Assembly: GCA_028015205.1 (NCBI GenBank)
Contig: CM051508.1
Span: 13,162,001 to 13,226,000, forward strand
Direction of reading: 5' to 3'
DNA length: 64,000 nucleotides
DNA from: Mytilisepta virgata
Taxonomy: Eukaryota; Mollusca; Bivalvia; Mytilida; Mytilidae
Below are positions 10,520 through 21,643 of this stretch, in pieces; position 1 is the first letter of the stretch, and each line of letters opens with the position of its first letter. A program made the position numbers and the translations under genes. Below the pieces are notes generated by a model, which worked only from the letters and a program-made list of their open reading frames with translations, ran no database searches and was not told the DNA's origin.

Positions 10520-12484
10520 TCATGTTTTTATAGCTGTCACGGTGTTCTTTAACGCCTTTGGGCTATTTGATTTAGATGCTTCTGACACCGAACATTTGTT
10601 CCTGGTAGAAAGATCGATTGTTTTGGCATCGGAAGTATGTCTAGCTTGTCTCAGTCTGGGACCATAAGCATATCGATATGTTTCTATAGCCTTATTCTGT
10701 CGTCTTGGTGGATCTTCTGCGCCAGAAAGCTTGTTTTTCTGGTATCTTGATATTGGTGATTTTGAATTCATAGAGTTCGATTTATTGAGTGGGTTCCCCC
10801 TTTTAAACATATATGATTTTGGCAAGGAGGCAACGTCGGATTCAGTAATGGCGTCGACATCTGTCCTCGTTTCAACAACCCGTCCATTAATGTCTTTCAA
10901 ATCCATTTCAGCTTTACTGTAATTTGATTCTAATTCTTGCAGTGCTTCTTTTTGTAGATCTGGAATAGTTTTTGACTCTGAGTGTATATGTCTGCCTTCA
11001 CTTGAAGTTGTATCTTGAATGGGGTCGGTAACATCATAACACTCTTGTTTAGCAGGAATTTCTGACGATAAATCATCACAGATCTGACTGCGTATCGTCG
11101 ATTTGCCTTCTGTAACATGTGATATTTTAATATCCGTTTTAAAAATTTTCCTACCCGTGTGAATTCGGCTTCTCGGAGACGACACTTTGGATTTTCCAGA
11201 AAAGCGCGTGGTGCGAGATGTTAATTTTGTACTTGTTGACTTACCATCAATTGATGTGACCACGCTAGGAGATTCGCTTAACTTTTCAACATAAAATTTT
11301 TTGTGTGACTCATCCTCAGTTATACTCCCGATTTCTAGATGAGACTGGATTTCCTGAATATTTGAGTCCGAATTGTGTGTCTCGATACTTCCGTTTACAG
11401 TGTTAGGGTAGCTTTGGCATTGTCTTGAATATTCTACGTTTTCATCAGTTTTCCATCTCAATTCATAAGTTGGGTAAAACTTATGTCCACCGCTAGGTTT
11501 GTACCCAACATTTTCGAATGATCCGACCTTTGAACTCACATTTGCGTATTTTCCTTTTCGTTTGATTGGCGGTAGGTGCCGGAGATGGAATTCTTCTTCT
11601 GGGTCAAAAGGTAAATTGTCATAGTGTCCCAAGTCCTTATTATAAGACTTTGGTTTTTTATTATGAAAATGTGGATTAAAAGAATTTTCTATGAACTGTA
11701 CTTTTCCTTTGTGTTTTGAACGATTTTGAGCTCGTGGATTGAATGACCTTTCAATGTAATGTCCAGTTTTTCCAGGTGTATACACAAATTTCTCGTTGTA
11801 TTTGGTGTGGTATGAATCTCCAGCAAATTTCAGTAGACCGTTAGGTTTACTTTTAGATTTGGAAGCACTATCTTTCCATTGGACCTCATCTAAATTCCAT
11901 GCTTCTTTCTTGTAATCGACAAATTTTCCGTGAAAATTGGGATCTGATTCCCTGTAAATACAATCACTTTTAAAAGACATCTTCCAATCGGGTTTTATTG
12001 GGGGATAGTGAAAGTCCAACACACCTAGAATTTGGTCTTCCTTTTTTCTTAGATCCTCTAACGATGGGTTACCAGTTCCATAAATTTCAGTCAATGGTTT
12101 CTCTGCAAGAACCATATGCCGTGTGCCAAATTTTGGATGAGTGGATAGAACAGGATGTCGTCCATCAATCGTACCAACGTTTACTTTGTACTTCGGTATA
12201 TACAAAAGCGGCACATCGGCCGGTTCTTTTTTGATCGGAGATCTATCCATCGTGACGATATATTTCTTCTTTGGTGGCAATTTCGGAAGCCATCGCACAT
12301 GTGATGTGCACCCAAATGGCGATTCTGAATTATCTGTACGTTTGGCTGGACGTGGATGCTCCACATTCTTCTGAAGCGTAATAATGTAATTTCCTTTTTG
12401 TTCATGTTTCGAAACAGACGTTCCATTCGCCCCTTCTATATTTCTAAACTCGTAACATTGTGAAATTGACTGTCGTAAAATCAA
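10520..12484 (-). CDS. Uncharacterised basic protein with one tau/MAP2-like microtubule-binding repeat (single long exon, 5' end uncertain)
   Basis: This 654-codon open frame ends with TGA at 10522-10520. It is hydrophilic, rich in K, S and charged residues, with no signal peptide or membrane segment. Residues 314-333 (ANVSSKVGSFENVGYKPSGG) match the tau/MAP2/MAP4 tubulin-binding repeat pattern, V.SK.GS..N..(H/Y).PGGG, with one glycine replaced by serine. Upstream (241-275), two related SFNP motifs sit in basic sequence. The last 300 residues look disordered. The role is inferred as microtubule-associated, cytoplasmic or ciliary; the family is not identified. The codon at 12484 is TTG, not ATG. 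The first in-frame ATG is at 12250-12248 with a good context (A at -3, G at +4), giving 576 residues. The frame stays open upstream to 12535 without an ATG, so an upstream exon or a frameshift is possible. Candidate acceptors on this strand lie just inside 12484. Confidence 0.75.
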   Translation of the reverse strand: MILRQSISQCYEFRNIEGANGTSVSKHEQKGNYIITLQKNVEHPRPAKRTDNSESPFGCTSHVRWLPKLPPKKKYIVTMDRSPIKKEPADVPLLYIPKYKVNVGTIDGRHPVLSTHPKFGTRHMVLAEKPLTEIYGTGNPSLEDLRKKEDQILGVLDFHYPPIKPDWKMSFKSDCIYRESDPNFHGKFVDYKKEAWNLDEVQWKDSASKSKSKPNGLLKFAGDSYHTKYNEKFVYTPGKTGHYIERSFNPRAQNRSKHKGKVQFIENSFNPHFHNKKPKSYNKDLGHYDNLPFDPEEEFHLRHLPPIKRKGKYANVSSKVGSFENVGYKPSGGHKFYPTYELRWKTDENVEYSRQCQSYPNTVNGSIETHNSDSNIQEIQSHLEIGSITEDESHKKFYVEKLSESPSVVTSIDGKSTSTKLTSRTTRFSGKSKVSSPRSRIHTGRKIFKTDIKISHVTEGKSTIRSQICDDLSSEIPAKQECYDVTDPIQDTTSSEGRHIHSESKTIPDLQKEALQELESNYSKAEMDLKDINGRVVETRTDVDAITESDVASLPKSYMFKRGNPLNKSNSMNSKSPISRYQKNKLSGAEDPPRRQNKAIETYRYAYGPRLRQARHTSDAKTIDLSTRNKCSVSEASKSNSPKALKNTVTAIKT

Positions 12485-12491
12485 AAGTTTT

Positions 12492-12518
12492 TTAGGTTCG
12501 CGATAAATTTTCAGCCAT
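12492..12518 (-). promoter_or_regulatory. Short upstream ORF (8 codons) before the tau-repeat gene
   Basis: On the minus strand an ATG at 12518-12516 in strong context (AAAATGG) encodes MAENLSRT and stops at 12494-12492. It lies out of frame with the long ORF. It is either a regulatory upstream ORF or the real start separated from the gene by a one-base frame error. Confidence 0.4.
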
Positions 12519-12535
12519 TTTGTTAATAGTTGGTT

Positions 12536-13770
12536 TTATAATTTTGTTCGGATCGAATTTCTTTGCTTATTTGCATTGTTTGCTCAAAACAATACTTCGT
12601 CGTAACGCTCGATAAACATTAAAATTTAAACGTCACACTTATAACACTTTTATATTGAATTAAAACTTCATGGTTCACATTACGATATGAAGGATCGTTA
12701 GAAAGTTTGTCTGACTTGTACCCGAGCAATGGTATCCTTATTCCGTCAATAAGGGATTTGATTAGCCCTTTCTGAGGGGTAAATTTAAAGCGATAAAAAT
12801 GTTTTTCACTTTTAACTTTTTTCGGTAAAGAGAGCAACAATATTTAAAACATATCTTTTTTCAGAAAGAACGGTATATGGACATGAACTAATGTATATGT
12901 ACGCTGAATGTCCATTAAATTACCAATTTCCTACTATAATAACTTGGACATATATTGTTTTACCACACTTGATATATACGACGTTCTTTATGAAAAGTCA
13001 GTGTAGAAAATTAAATGACAGCATACCCTTTTAAATTAAAATTTTAAATTTCAAAAACATTATTTTCAAAGCACTTGAAATTTAACCCTCATAATAGGGA
13101 TTGTTCCTCATTGAGGGGTTACCGTTCATAAGATGGTTGTTCTAAGCCTGTAAAATTTGTTCTCTCTCTCTCTTTTTTCACGCGAGTTTCTTGTCTCTGG
13201 TTCTCCGGATACGTTTTTCTTGGTCTATATTATATTCCTTAAGCCTATCGCTGTATAACGTATACAAATTTATAATATAATAATATAAATTTATTTGAAT
13301 TTACACCCAGAAGGGTCAATCAAAATTACAAACATACAAATTACAACAAAAATGACATTGCACGGCATTAACTATATTTATAAACATATAACATCAAGTC
13401 TGAGAGCATAACTTTGACCGACGTGAACCTTTTTTTATCTCAATTCTAGTGATTGTTTATGGCAAGCCGAAGTGGACAAAAATAGGTATTTCCTAATATT
13501 AGAAAATGAATTTGTAATATTAGAAATTCAATTTCTAATATTACTTATTAATAAAGGTAATAACGGTCGATAAAAGTTCAATTTTCGTATTTAAGATAAA
13601 TTTAAAAAGTTTTTCAATTGATGACAAAGAAGAAAAAGATGCTGAACCCGATTCTATTTCAGCATAAAATTAACTATATACAGAAGTTTACGGTTACGAA
13701 ATACACATTGTTTTTCATAGTTAGTTGTTCTATGTTAAAATGATAATCAACTTTTCAACTTTCCATTCTT
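12536..13770. other. 5' flank of the minus-strand gene
   Basis: 12540-12620 is CpG-richer and may be its promoter. A short TCTCTCTCTC run lies near 13162. No upstream exon with a clear ATG and donor was found. Confidence 0.5.
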
Positions 13771-13820
13771 GCTATAGCCTGGGACTATTATACTAATAGT
13801 ATAATAGTCCCAGCTATAGC
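13771..13820. repeat. 50-bp near-perfect palindrome
   Basis: TGGGACTATTATACTA (13780-13795) is followed after one base by its exact reverse complement (13797-13812), with GCTATAGC on both outer sides. Confidence 0.8.
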
Positions 13821-16572
13821 TTGCAGCAACACATAACATTTTACTATGATTTTCCTGTTCTTAACGATTATCTGGGACATTTTATAAATCTATATTTTGA
13901 TTTTCTTAAAGCTAATTCGACAGTTTGCCTATTTCCATTTGATCCTATGTGTAACGTGTTATATTACATTCATTTATGTAATGCATGGAACAAGCTGAAA
14001 TCCAAAATTCGTGTAAAACATTCTGCATAACACTTTGTACACTGTATCATTTTGTATTACAGAGCACGAACTATGTTATCCGTATACATTTTGAGTTGGC
14101 CGGTCTGTTCGATACAAATGCTTGAAAATAGCCACTGACAATACGTCTTTATGTAACATTTCAAAATTTTGCGATTAACACATAATCAACATTACGAAAT
14201 ATATAGTATAGTTAAACTTCCAATTAAATACGTCGGACAGCATTTCGTAGGAACAATGCACAAGTCAAAATGAAATTCAACACTAACTATCATTATTGAG
14301 AAGCCTTTGATGTCTATTATAGTTTTTGGTTATTAGATAAACTTTTTCCCATTGACCTTGGGTTCATTTCCGGTATCGCGATAGCCGGCTGGTTAAAAAA
14401 TAGGCCGTGGATACGCAATTGTATAATCAGAAGGTTCGACAAACACACAGACAAATAGAAACGGAGTAGGTGAATTTTCTTTCTTTTTATTTTGGTTAGT
14501 TCTAGGAATATGACGGATAACTGCCGGTGGTGTAAATTATTTTAGAATTTCATGACCTCTGACAGGCCAGGCCCAGGGTGTGCTAAATTCCATTTTGCCA
14601 TTTTGGGATTTTTCTGACTTGGCCACCCACCGAAAAATAGCTACGGACACATAATCCAAAAGGATTTGGGATGTGCGTGGCCCTTACTGTAAAAGAAATT
14701 GACAGAAATTGTTATTAATATTGTACATCTTCCGAAATCAAAGGTTTATGCCACAGCCACTTTTTCTGTCATTGTGAGATCTACTGTAATGTAATATGAG
14801 ACAGGTGAAACATGAAAAGGGTACAAAGCATAAGGTTTTTATTGCTTTTAAGTATGTAGAGAAGATTCTGAATGATTGAAAAATGTGACACCTCCATGCA
14901 AATTTGATTCCAGGTAGTCTTTCATATAAAGTTTATATTGATTAACAGTAAATAGTTAAAATAGATGAATAAAGTTCAAAATTTTATATTTTTCACTTAT
15001 TACAGCCATTTCGGGTAATACTGCGCATCGTCCTATTGGGCGCTTTAACATGAAAATGATTTGAATTTACCAAATTTAATGCTGCACCAAATTAACCGAC
15101 AGCATATTAATTTGATTTCACTTATTATCACACCGTAACCAAATTTGCTGCACAAGATTTAGCGTTGTTGAAACTTTTTCGTATTACAAAGCGTATTACA
15201 AAGTTATAATTTGCAGGATTTCCAGATTTTAACTATTTTAGTCTTTATATATTCCTAATATGAAATAATGGATTTTCCAAATTCCGTTTTTGGTGCCTTC
15301 GGTACTTTCACCCATGCATGTACATTTGTACATCAGAAATCTCTCTTATCGGGTTTAGATCACATAATTTTTCACACCTCTACACTTTAAAGCAGGGTTA
15401 GCTCGCTTATTAGAGTATAGTGGACCCCCACATTTATGTTTTGACTCCCCTTGAACCCTGACAGATTTCACTCTTGTTCAGTGGGAAAGACACAAAAAAA
15501 TCTTACTGGCAACTTTCCAGGAGACAAACCAGTGAAAAATTGCTGTTTGTTAACTTATGTAGATGGATAAATTTTTAAATTGCTTCCTTGTCCCTTAAAA
15601 AAATTAAATGGTTGCTCCCTAAATGGAATATTAATAGGCGAGGACAAAAAACGATGGAAGCAGTATATTTCAATATTACATGTAGTATTGTTAGCAGACA
15701 GCGAGTCGTGTGATTATCATTTGGAAACCTGGTCATTAATTTCACATTTGGGTATTACACTCATTAAAAATAGGGCATTGTGACACTCATCAAATTGAGA
15801 AGTTTTAAAGCATATAAGGGGTTGAAAAGGCTATAAGTAAGGCTATTCATGATCAAAGTAATAATTTCAAAAAATATTTTCCTTCAGTCTTGTGTGAAAT
15901 TTAATGAAGTGCTATAGGCCTGTTCACGCATAACAATTGGGTTAAGCAAAACAGCTGGTCCAGGAATTAACCGATTAGGGGCCCTGATTATCTCATCACC
16001 TGTTCTTACATGTATCAAAATTATTTTTTAAAAGATTTGTCATTGTTGGTTTTTTTTTTTTTTTATTATCATCATTGTTGTTTTGGGTTTTCTCCCCTTT
16101 CAGTGTACTTTTCTAATCTGGCACTTTCATCCCATATCAAAAGTACAATTATACTAACATTGTTATGAAAGATATGTTTTTATCTATTTCTGATATGGGT
16201 GTGAAGGTTATCACATGGCTGATAACAGATAAACATGACCTTCCATAAAAGATTGTGTGTTAAGAAACATGTACATGTTTCATGTTCAAAAATACATTTA
16301 GTCATGTAAAATTAAATGCATTGCACCCTAATAATCTACATCTACATGTAGCTAACTAATGCATATTTACATGTATTTCCTTAAAGACAGCCATAAGCTA
16401 CATGTATATGTATTCTTCGTAAACTGAATTTTTACATAGATACACAATGTAAATTATTCCAATGGAAAAAGATAGGGTAAAGAAAGCTGTGTACAAGACA
16501 GTAACTATGCAAATTTGCAGAAAACTACCACCACAAAGGCACAATCAAAAGAAATAAAATACTCCTGGCAAA
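13821..16572. other. Spacer, possible leader region of the desaturase
   Basis: 14360-14480 is locally GC/CpG-rich and ends near GGAGTAG|GTGAAT, a donor-like site. It could be a non-coding first exon or promoter for the plus-strand desaturase 7 kb downstream, but this is only a guess. A solo MITE end lies at 15605-15623 and a poly-T run near 16051. Confidence 0.3.
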
Positions 16573-16799
16573 CCAAGGATTTAAATATCTACTACTGTAA
16601 ATTCAGAAATTATTGCGTGCATTTTTTATTGCCATATTGTCATTTTAGACCAAAATGCCATTTTAATTTTCGCGATATTGAGAAAAATCACGCTTCATTC
16701 ATATAAAAAAAATCCAAAATGCGAATTTAAATTATTGCGATTACAACCCTGTTGCATTTATCGCAATAATTTCCGAATTCAAAGTATTTAAATCCTTGG
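16573..16799. mobile_element. MITE-like element, ~227 bp, with flanking direct repeats
   Basis: Arms 16573-16617 and 16762-16799 are inverted (CCAAGGATTTAAATA and AAATTATTGCG motifs, with a small insertion in the left arm). The 10-base word GGCAAACCAA occurs at 16567-16576 and 16799-16808, overlapping the arm ends, and could be a target-site duplication. Confidence 0.6.
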
Positions 16800-16897
16800 G
16801 CAAACCAAACAGAAAAAGTTTGATGTTGTACAGCATATAACATGTAGTAACAATGGCGAAGGAAAACCTTGTTAGGTGTCAGTTTCACAACAGTCAA

Positions 16898-17180
16898 CAC
16901 GTTTCTTATTGGAGAATATTTTGAAGCTTTCAGTGTAGTCTGTAAATGGGCATGAAAAAAAGTCTTGCAAGATTTCCCTGAGTGACGTACTAAATTTATT
17001 TGACCCCCATAAAGGATTTGTTGAATACAGCACATTTTCACAACTCGTTTCTTATTGGAGAATATTTTGAAGCTTTGAATGAAGTCTGTAAATGGGCATG
17101 AAAACAATTCTTGCAAAATTTCCCTGAGTGATGTACTAAATTTATTTGACCGGCAGTTTAAGGTTACCATAAAAGATTTG
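16898..17180. repeat. Tandem duplication, 146-bp unit
   Basis: CGTTTCTTATTGGAGAATAT recurs with a spacing of 146 bases (16900 and 17046), and the following ~130 bases match with scattered changes. The 147-aa minus-strand frame here is a by-product of this repeat. Confidence 0.75.
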
Positions 17181-18987
17181 TTGAGTACACCACATACTGT
17201 TTAATATCCATGCTTGCGGCAAGATTTTGCTACTCACTTGTGAAATATTTGACTACAGTACAAGAAGGCAGTATATTGTACAGCTAAACATAAAATAGTA
17301 AAGTAAACGGCACATGCTTATACAGACTTGATGGTAAATGCTCATCTTCACCAGTGAAATTAAATTGGGTACGTGGGTTGATGTTTATCAGCTATGTTTT
17401 GCTTGATAATAAGTACACTTCATGCTGGTTTTTTATATACTCGAGTTGAAAGCTAAAAACTTTCTCAGCCTAAAAAAAACACTTGAATTCTACAAAAGAT
17501 GAAGGGACTTACGAAATGCTTTTCTCCAATGAACAAACTTAAGTATATGTTGGAAATCTGCAAAAATCAGGGGAAAATTTTATTCCAGCTTAGAATTAAA
17601 TCACACTCATGGGTACACAAGTATGCACTATACATATACTTTTTTTTTTCAAATAGTTTAATTCTTTGTTTAATTGTTCCCATGGAAACAACAAAAACAT
17701 TGTCATCATCACATGTTTATAAGTTTGATTCAAGTTTTTTGGATCAGAAATCAAGGATTTATTTGTCTGGGCCTTATACTGATTGTTGTTGTTATTGGTG
17801 TTGTAACAAAGTACCACAATTAAGTTTTAGTATATATAAAGGTACTATGTACATGTATCATATTATTATCAGCTGCAGTTATACATGTGATATAGAGAAT
17901 GTTGTGGGTTCTGTTTCAAGGTAGGATTTTGCAGAGAGATGGGGTGATTTTAGGATATGGTGACTCTTTGTCTTTGAAACTGGTTCAGGGATGGATTTCA
18001 TAGTCCTTCTATGGTTAAAAAAAATTCTAGGGAAAACACTAAGTCACTGACTAAGTGGTTGCTTATGAGCTAAGCATGTCTGTCTGCTTCATGCTTCACA
18101 GACTTTTTTTGTGATTAAGTCACTTTTGTGTGTGGAGTCATCATTACAGTGTACAGCTGTAGGTGTATTTCAGTCTGACTTATGTAAATTAACTTTGACT
18201 TCACTTTAACTAAACAGGAGGCAGGCGAGACAATTTTTTTCATCCTCACAAGTTATGTTTCCTGCAGTCACACTAGTACACATGATCTCTGACCATTTTG
18301 GAAAGAAATTTAGAAGGGGAAATGTAAAATTTTCATTTATACAAAATTTGTGGTAAAAAAAGTGGAACTTGAGTTTGAGGAGAAACTAGAAATGGACTTC
18401 ATTTGGTCTTACACAAAATTTATTTTAAATTCATCATTCTGTCCTCCTTGTCAAACACATTTTGATTGAAATGGACAGTCCCCAATTTCGAACTTTATGT
18501 GTAAACATATCAGTCGAGATAGGTATTTTGGAGATTATCGCAAGTAATCTCCGTGATTTGCTTCCTGAGTCATTCTGAACTATTAATAAAAAAAATCAAT
18601 TCTGTTCCATATCTAAATATCCATATCATTTAAAAGTGGAATATTTTTCTCGTCAATAAATAATTCTGTAATAGCGACATTGGATTTGAATATTTTATTT
18701 TTGTATTTTCTGGAATGTAAGGAGGTATATATTTCTGTTAATTTCTTTGGTAAGTTTGTATAAGCATTTCAGAATTTTTTTAAGGGGTTAAAGAATAGAA
18801 TTCACAATATGCAGATCGAAATTGGAATTGGAAAAAAACTTAGTGAGATGTCTGTAGAAAGGTTGAAATAACTACAATGGCAAATTACCACTTCTCATCA
18901 AGCACCAACTCTTACTACCTCACCTTGTTACTTAAAATAATATGAATAAGACATCTCTTAGGTGCAATTGTGTACATATTTTAAATC
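17181..18987. other. Spacer without recognised features
   Basis: The 141-codon frame at 17499-17924 has no recognisable domain and an AT-driven composition. Nothing else is supported. Confidence 0.6.
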
Positions 18988-19322
18988 AGAAAATTTTGTG
19001 ATGCCCTTATCAATACCATTTGTGAGGATGGTCTTGATAAAAGATGCCAGTCCGTTGGATTGAGCAAAAAATGACTTTACTATGTTACAAAGAGCAACAG
19101 CCTTAGCATGTTTAAAACTCCCCTGTAGATATCGAAAAAGAGTAGTCAAAATGTGGCTACAGGGACAATTCTCACACCTGCCAAGTGGGGCCTCGGTGGG
19201 AGAGTGGTCTAGGTTGTTCGTCATGACTACTAATGATCACTAGCCTGTCAACACTGAGATTGTGAGTTCGAATATGTTGGTACAACTTGTTTCCCAATCC
19301 ACTATAAATAAATAAGTTTAAA
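18988..19322 (+). mobile_element. Chimeric SINE: SINE-A body and tail with a SINE-B tRNA head inside
   Basis: 18988-19186 and 19272-19322 align to the SINE at 53341-53651 (for example GAGGATGGTCTTGATAAA, GTAGATATCGAAAAAGAGTA, TTTCCCAATCCACTATAAAT). Between them, 19187-19271 is the tRNA-like head of the SINEs at 25.5 and 26.7 kb (GGCCTCGGTGG...GTGAGTTCGAA). The SINE-A head is missing. Confidence 0.75.
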
Positions 19323-19781
19323 CAAAATCAGAATCTGTTTATCAATTTGCTTGGTTTTTTTGTGAGAACTGGTACTTTTGCCAGTAGTGTATAATCCTGA
19401 TTGAAATTAATAAATTTCCTGATTTGATGTTTTTACCTTCTTACATGTATGTATGCAAGTATAAGGAAGTTTTAGTCCATAATAAAAAAAATTATCAATG
19501 CTTGACAGCATGATGGTGCTTTTTCCACACAAAGGACATTGTATTATTTGGCCCCTTGAATTCCAAAATAAAAAAATAATGAAATACTTACTCTTGTCTG
19601 TCATTAAGTTTTCTTTAAATGTTGCATTTTAATGGAAATTTTTTGTTTTCAGCAAGAAGATTCAATTACTTCTGTAATAGCGGCAATATGCTGTCAAAAA
19701 TGGCTAATTTTTAGGAAATCGATGAAAAAAACTCAAATTTCAACCTTTTTTGGACCTTTGAATTAAAATTTTGATATTAGC

Positions 19782-19870
19782 AACAGCCTTGTCCAAAAAG
19801 ATATTTCAATGAAATGTGTCTTTATGTAAGAAACACATTGTATTAAAAAATCTTTTTGGCCAAGGCTGTT
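19782..19870. repeat. Foldback, 21-bp arms
   Basis: Arms 19782-19802 and 19850-19870 (AACAGCCTTG...CCAAAAAGAT) pair with one mismatch. A smaller hairpin (AATGTGT/ACACATT) is nested inside. Confidence 0.7.
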
Positions 19871-21224
19871 GTTCCCTTGTTTTGACCCAAATCGACTGTG
19901 AAAACACTCAATTTTCTTCAAATTTCTTGATATACATTTGTACCAGACGTTCGTGACCTCCCTTTTGCATCATTGGAAGTAATTTTTTGCAATGATTGAT
20001 AGATTTTGAAAGTTTGATCATTATGCGATAAAAATAATACAAATTTGAATCTGAAATCTTGATTTTAATTTTTCATGTCAGAGGGGGGCCAAATAATGTT
20101 TCAAATTATACCATCTTTTTAAGTCACTTAAATGTCACATTCTTTATTTGAACCTTTGAATTAAAATTTTAATATGCATCTATTGATAAAATATTTGACC
20201 GACACATTTTTAGAGTTTCAGTACCATTCTCGTTTAAATCAAACTGCTAGGTATGTATAATATATTTTAGGTATAGAGGTAACCTAATATTAGACCCGTT
20301 CAATCCAGTACGATACTATATGCTACCTTGTAAATACAAAAAAGTATGCCTCGCGACACAATAAATATAAATATGTATATGCTTCATTGAAGCGAGACTA
20401 ATTTGTTTAAAGTAGTTTCTTTAGGTTTGTCTTAATCTGCATCCATTGTACTCAGTGTTGCTAGACAGTATAAATTATCCCATTCTAAGTTGTATCTTAT
20501 ATTAATCTATTTATATCAGCTAATTCAAAATGTTGCATTTTATCCATTAAAATTGGTGTTGAAATTAATGGACACTCAGTCCAGGTGTTATAAACTTAAG
20601 ATTAATTAAAACTTGGTTATAATAAACACTGGTCACACATGGAGAAATTTTCAGATATATTTTCACTTGAATGGGCATTGTTGTTGATGGTTTTGAAGGG
20701 TATAGCATTTCACATTTTTCATTGATGCTGGTTTTATGTTCATGTAATCAGGTTTTTGATGGAGAATTTAGGTAGCAACAAGACATTGAACCCGCGAGAG
20801 CACGGGAAAATAAGCATTTTTTTTTGTGGTGGCCATGTTGACTATAAAAAGTTGTTGCGGCCATGTCATTCATGGAACAGTGACTCAATATGGATGTTGT
20901 AGCAGGCTTTCCATAAACTTTCCTGTCAAGTAGGTGGTATCAACTGATAGTTTCATGTCTATATATGCTGTAGTATTCCAGAAATGGATGTTAATGCAAA
21001 CTTTAACCAAAGTCAATGAAGCGTGAAATGTAGGTCAACGTGACCCAATTGTCATATGGCTGTTCGTTACTACCGAAGATGTATCCACTGATGAAGTAGA
21101 CTGTATGCCATGTAGAATTACCAAAATGGACCTTAAGGTTCCATCAAAGTCAAAATCTATGACGAAAACACAACCACATAAATTGTCAATATTTTTATTG
21201 TTACAATTAATTCTGAACTGGAAT
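19871..21224. other. Desaturase upstream region
   Basis: AT-rich, with one dispersed repeat (21005-21115). No clear promoter motif was found. Confidence 0.55.
21005..21115. repeat. Dispersed repeat with inverted partner at 58030-58150
   Basis: AAATGTAGGTCAACGTGACC and GATGTATCCACTGATGAAGT match the reverse complement of 58040-58140 (AATTGGGTCATTATGACCTA, TTCATCAGTGGATGTGTCTC). Confidence 0.6.
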
Positions 21225-21443
21225 TTTTTTTTTCAAAATCAGCCTCTGTTTGATTAATGAAATTTCAGATTCTGAATAACAGTAAGTTCTTTCGCAGAAG
21301 TACTATAATCGTAAGTCTGGATATTTTTCTGTGTGCCCACCAATGTGAAATTTTTTTTCAAAGTCAGCCTCTGTTTGATTAATGGCCAATTTCTTAATAA
21401 ATTTTCAGATTCTGAATATCTCTAAGTTCCATCACAGAAGTAC
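21225..21443 (+). repeat. Tandem duplication just upstream of the desaturase start
   Basis: Two diverged copies (about 21225-21306 and 21347-21443) share CAGCCTCTGTTTGATTAATG, a TTTCAG acceptor-like site, and ATTCTGAAT...GCAGAAGTAC or the matching CACAGAAGTAC. The second copy ends 14 bases before the start codon, so its TTTTCAG (ending near 21408) could be the acceptor of the 5' UTR part of exon 1. A leader exon further upstream is likely but was not located. Confidence 0.6.
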
Positions 21444-21457
21444 AAAATCTGAAAAAC

Positions 21458-21643
21458 ATGGGAAAAGGCGGGAAACAGGACCAACAAAAAACAGAATTTA
21501 CCTGGGATGAAGTACAATGCCATGACAAAAGAGATGATCGTTGGTTGGTCATAGAAGGCCAGGTCTATAACATAACCAACTGGGCCAGAAAACATCCTGG
21601 TGGTAGTCGAGTTATAGGGCATTATGCCGGCCAAGATGCCACA
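21458..21643 (+). CDS. FADS: Desaturase exon 1: start codon and cytochrome b5 N-half
   Basis: This exon encodes residues 1-62, starting MGKGGK and containing the haem-binding HPGG (46-49). The donor is GCCACA|GTGAGT, phase 0. The HYAGQDAT end joins directly to DAFRAFH of the next exon, the classic b5 continuation. In-frame codons after the donor belong to the intron and are not coding. Confidence 0.95.

Noticed and set aside
16727..17170. 147-codon minus-strand frame
   Set aside because: It runs through a MITE-like element and a 146-bp tandem duplication. The internal protein repeat simply reflects the DNA repeat.
17499..17924. 141-codon plus-strand frame
   Set aside because: No domain, low-complexity AT-driven composition, and an overlapping frame on the other strand. 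No splice or promoter support.
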